The position numbers and the translations under genes were made by a program. A DNA stretch of 8,796 bases from Candidatus Pelagibacter sp. Lineage in GTDB: Bacteria; Pseudomonadota; Alphaproteobacteria; Pelagibacterales; Pelagibacteraceae. The notes under the pieces are model-generated. The model did not search any database. It saw only the letters and a program-made list of their open reading frames with translations, and was not told the origin of the DNA. Location: the NCBI GenBank assembly GCA_013204495.1, contig JABMNQ010000123.1:1-8796 (forward strand), written 5' to 3'. Shown piece by piece: positions 7,098 through 8,796 of this stretch (positions are counted from its first letter, which is position 1; every line of letters starts with the position of its first letter).

Positions 7098-7102
7098 AGG
7101 AG
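7098..7102 (+). promoter_or_regulatory. fhs ribosome binding site
   Basis: AGGAG ends 6 bases before the ATG at 7109. It is the strongest Shine-Dalgarno site in the window, fixes the fhs start and suggests efficient translation, in contrast to soxB, which has none. Confidence 0.75.
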
Positions 7103-7108
7103 TTTTAA

Positions 7109-8794
7109 ATGAGCGAAGTTAAGTCAGACATACAAATAGCTAGAGAAGCTAAAATGCAACCTATAAATGATATTCTAGCAAAAATTAATGTACCGGATGA
7201 AAGCACAGCGTTTAGCCCAATGGGCAGACACATTGCAAAAATTAACTTAGAGTATTTAGATACTCTAAAAGATAAGCCGGATGGAAAACTTATTCTAGTA
7301 ACAGCTATTACACCAACGCCTGCTGGTGAAGGAAAAACTACTACTTCCGTTGGTTTAAATGATGGATTAAATAAAATCGGAAAAAAATCTATCGTATGCT
7401 TAAGAGAGCCAAGCCTTGGTCCTTCTTTTGGAATGAAAGGTGGAGCTGCAGGTGGTGGATATGCTCAAGTAGTTCCAATGGAGCAAATTAACTTACACTT
7501 TACTGGAGACTTTCACGCAATAACTTCGGCTCATAATTTATTATCAGCTTTAATTGATAACCATATCTATTGGGGAAATAAATTAGACATAGACGTTAGA
7601 CGTATTGTTTGGAAAAGAGTAATGGATATGAATGATCGTTCTTTAAGATCAATCAATATAAATTTAGGAGGTGTTGCAAATGGTTTTCCTAGAGAAGATG
7701 GTTTTGATATAACTGTAGCTTCTGAGGTAATGGCAATTTTTTGCTTATCGAATGATTTAGAAGATTTAGAAAAAAGAATAGGAAATATTACAATTGCCTA
7801 CACTAGAGATAAAAAACCTGTTTACGCAAAAGATTTAAAAGCTCAAGGTCCGATGACAGTATTATTAAAAGATGCGATTAGACCGAATGTTGCTCAAACT
7901 CTAGAAAATAATCCTGCAATTATTCATGGTGGTCCATTTGCCAATATTGCACATGGGTGTAATTCTGTAATCGCTACAAAAACTGGATTAAAACTTGCTG
8001 ACTATGTTGTTACTGAAGCAGGATTTGGGGCAGACCTTGGTGCCGAAAAATTTCTTGATATAAAATGCAGAAAATCAAATTTAAAACCAAGCTGCGTTGT
8101 AATTGTTGCAACTATAAGAGCATTAAAAATGCATGGTGGAGTAGCTAAAGATGATCTTAAAATAGAAAATGTAGAAGCTTTAAAAAAAGGCTTAGTTAAT
8201 CTTCAAAGACATATTGAAAATGTTAAAAAATTTGGATTACCCGTTGCGGTCGCTGTTAATCATTTCATTAAAGATACAGACAATGAAGTTAAAGCTTTAA
8301 TAGAATTTTGTGATGATATGGGAGTTAAGGCTAGTCTTTGTACTCACTGGGCAAATGGTGGCGAAGGAACAAAAGAATTAGCGACCCATGTGGTTGAGTT
8401 ATGTGAAAAAAATGATGATAAATTCAAATTTTTATATGAAAGCAAAACCCCTCTATTTAAAAAAATAGAAACAATTGCAAAAGAAATTTACAGAGCAGAT
8501 CAGGTTATTGCTGATACTAAAATTAGAGAGCAATTAAAAAGCTTTGAAGATGCTGGTTATGGAGACTTTCCTATTTGCATCGCTAAAACTCAGTACAGTT
8601 TTTCAACAGACCCAAGCTTAAAAGGAGCGCCAACAGGTCATGCTTTACCAATTAGAGAAATTAAGCTTTCTTCTGGAGCCGAATTTATTGTTGTTATTTG
8701 TGGATCTGTAATGACTATGCCTGGATTACCAAGAGTTCCTGCAGCAGACTCTATTAAGTTAAATAAAGATGGTGAAATTGAAGGTCTATTTTAA
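7109..8794 (+). CDS. fhs: Formate--tetrahydrofolate ligase, 561 aa
   Basis: This cytosolic enzyme catalyses formate + THF + ATP = 10-formyl-THF + ADP + Pi, and is reversible. The ATP-binding loop is T68-P-T-P-A-G-E-G-K76-T-T-T, the family's characteristic variant of the P-loop. It is followed by the near-invariant R99[19 protein letters not shown] (99-118) and F-T-G-D-F-H-A-I (131-138), with [11 protein letters not shown] further on and M-T-M-P-G-L-P-R near the C-terminus. Length matches the usual 550-560 aa and the gene is complete, ending 2 bases before the window edge. It is transcribed away from soxBDAG across a shared control region. With sarcosine oxidase producing methylene-THF, Fhs could run in the formate-releasing, ATP-forming direction after FolD, or supply formyl-THF for purine synthesis. 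The direction in the cell is inference. Whether further C1 genes follow cannot be seen. Confidence 0.98.
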   Translation: MSEVKSDIQIAREAKMQPINDILAKINVPDESTAFSPMGRHIAKINLEYLDTLKDKPDGKLILVTAITPTPAGEGKTTTSVGLNDGLNKIGKKSIVCLREPSLGPSFGMKGGAAGGGYAQVVPMEQINLHFTGDFHAITSAHNLLSALIDNHIYWGNKLDIDVRRIVWKRVMDMNDRSLRSININLGGVANGFPREDGFDITVASEVMAIFCLSNDLEDLEKRIGNITIAYTRDKKPVYAKDLKAQGPMTVLLKDAIRPNVAQTLENNPAIIHGGPFANIAHGCNSVIATKTGLKLADYVVTEAGFGADLGAEKFLDIKCRKSNLKPSCVVIVATIRALKMHGGVAKDDLKIENVEALKKGLVNLQRHIENVKKFGLPVAVAVNHFIKDTDNEVKALIEFCDDMGVKASLCTHWANGGEGTKELATHVVELCEKNDDKFKFLYESKTPLFKKIETIAKEIYRADQVIADTKIREQLKSFEDAGYGDFPICIAKTQYSFSTDPSLKGAPTGHALPIREIKLSSGAEFIVVICGSVMTMPGLPRVPAADSIKLNKDGEIEGLF

Positions 8795-8796
8795 AA

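Larger units (their letters stand above)
6981..7108. promoter_or_regulatory. Divergent control region between soxB and fhs
   Basis: This gap of 128 bases is very AT-rich and must hold the start signals for both the leftward sox operon and the rightward fhs gene. It contains a T8 run followed by alternating TA and a T6 run (about 7018-7038), which could act as a bent or UP-like tract. There are two inverted repeats, described separately. I saw no structure resembling a glycine or THF riboswitch, and the likely leaders are too short to hold one. Confidence 0.7.

Noticed and set aside
6981..7108. Glycine or THF riboswitch ahead of soxB or fhs
   Set aside because: Glycine riboswitches are known upstream of other SAR11 genes, so I looked. 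The gap is too short and AT-rich, with no paired GC stems or conserved core to support one.

Overview
The window looks like chromosome from an AT-rich, streamlined marine alphaproteobacterium, most likely SAR11 / Pelagibacterales. The grounds are base composition (about 30% GC by eye), very short or negative gene spacing, weak ribosome binding sites on several genes, and the gene content: a heterotetrameric sarcosine oxidase operon back to back with formate-tetrahydrofolate ligase. No rRNA, tRNA, insertion sequence, phage gene, CRISPR array or sign of recent transfer was seen. The taxonomic call is an inference from style and content, not from a marker gene.

Layout: bases 1-163 carry the C-terminal end of an Asp/Glu racemase-family gene (+). 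Three bases later comes a 146-residue protein of unknown function (167-607, +). It overlaps tail to tail with a small predicted lipoprotein gene (597-908, -). A 109-base divergent gap (909-1017) separates that gene from a DMT/EamA-type ten-helix transporter (1018-1866, +). The transporter converges, with 7 bases between stops, on the soxBDAG operon, which runs leftward from 6980 to 1874 in the order soxB, soxD, soxA, soxG with junctions of 0, +2 and -4 bases. A 128-base divergent control region (6981-7108) separates soxB from fhs (7109-8794, +), whose stop codon lies two bases before the window ends.

How the genes fit together: SoxBDAG demethylates sarcosine oxidatively, giving glycine, H2O2 and, with tetrahydrofolate present, 5,10-methylene-THF. 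After conversion to 10-formyl-THF by FolD-type enzymes, which are not in this window, Fhs can release formate with ATP synthesis, or run in reverse to charge THF with formate. The sox-fhs block therefore reads as a methyl-group oxidation and C1 module, consistent with the known use of methylated compounds such as glycine betaine by SAR11. The genes left of base 1867 have no visible functional tie to it.

I found no convincing undescribed system. The items most worth a second look are an imperfect 20-bp palindrome over the predicted soxB -10 box, a second small inverted repeat upstream of the fhs -10 box, and the uncharacterised 146-residue protein next to the racemase gene.
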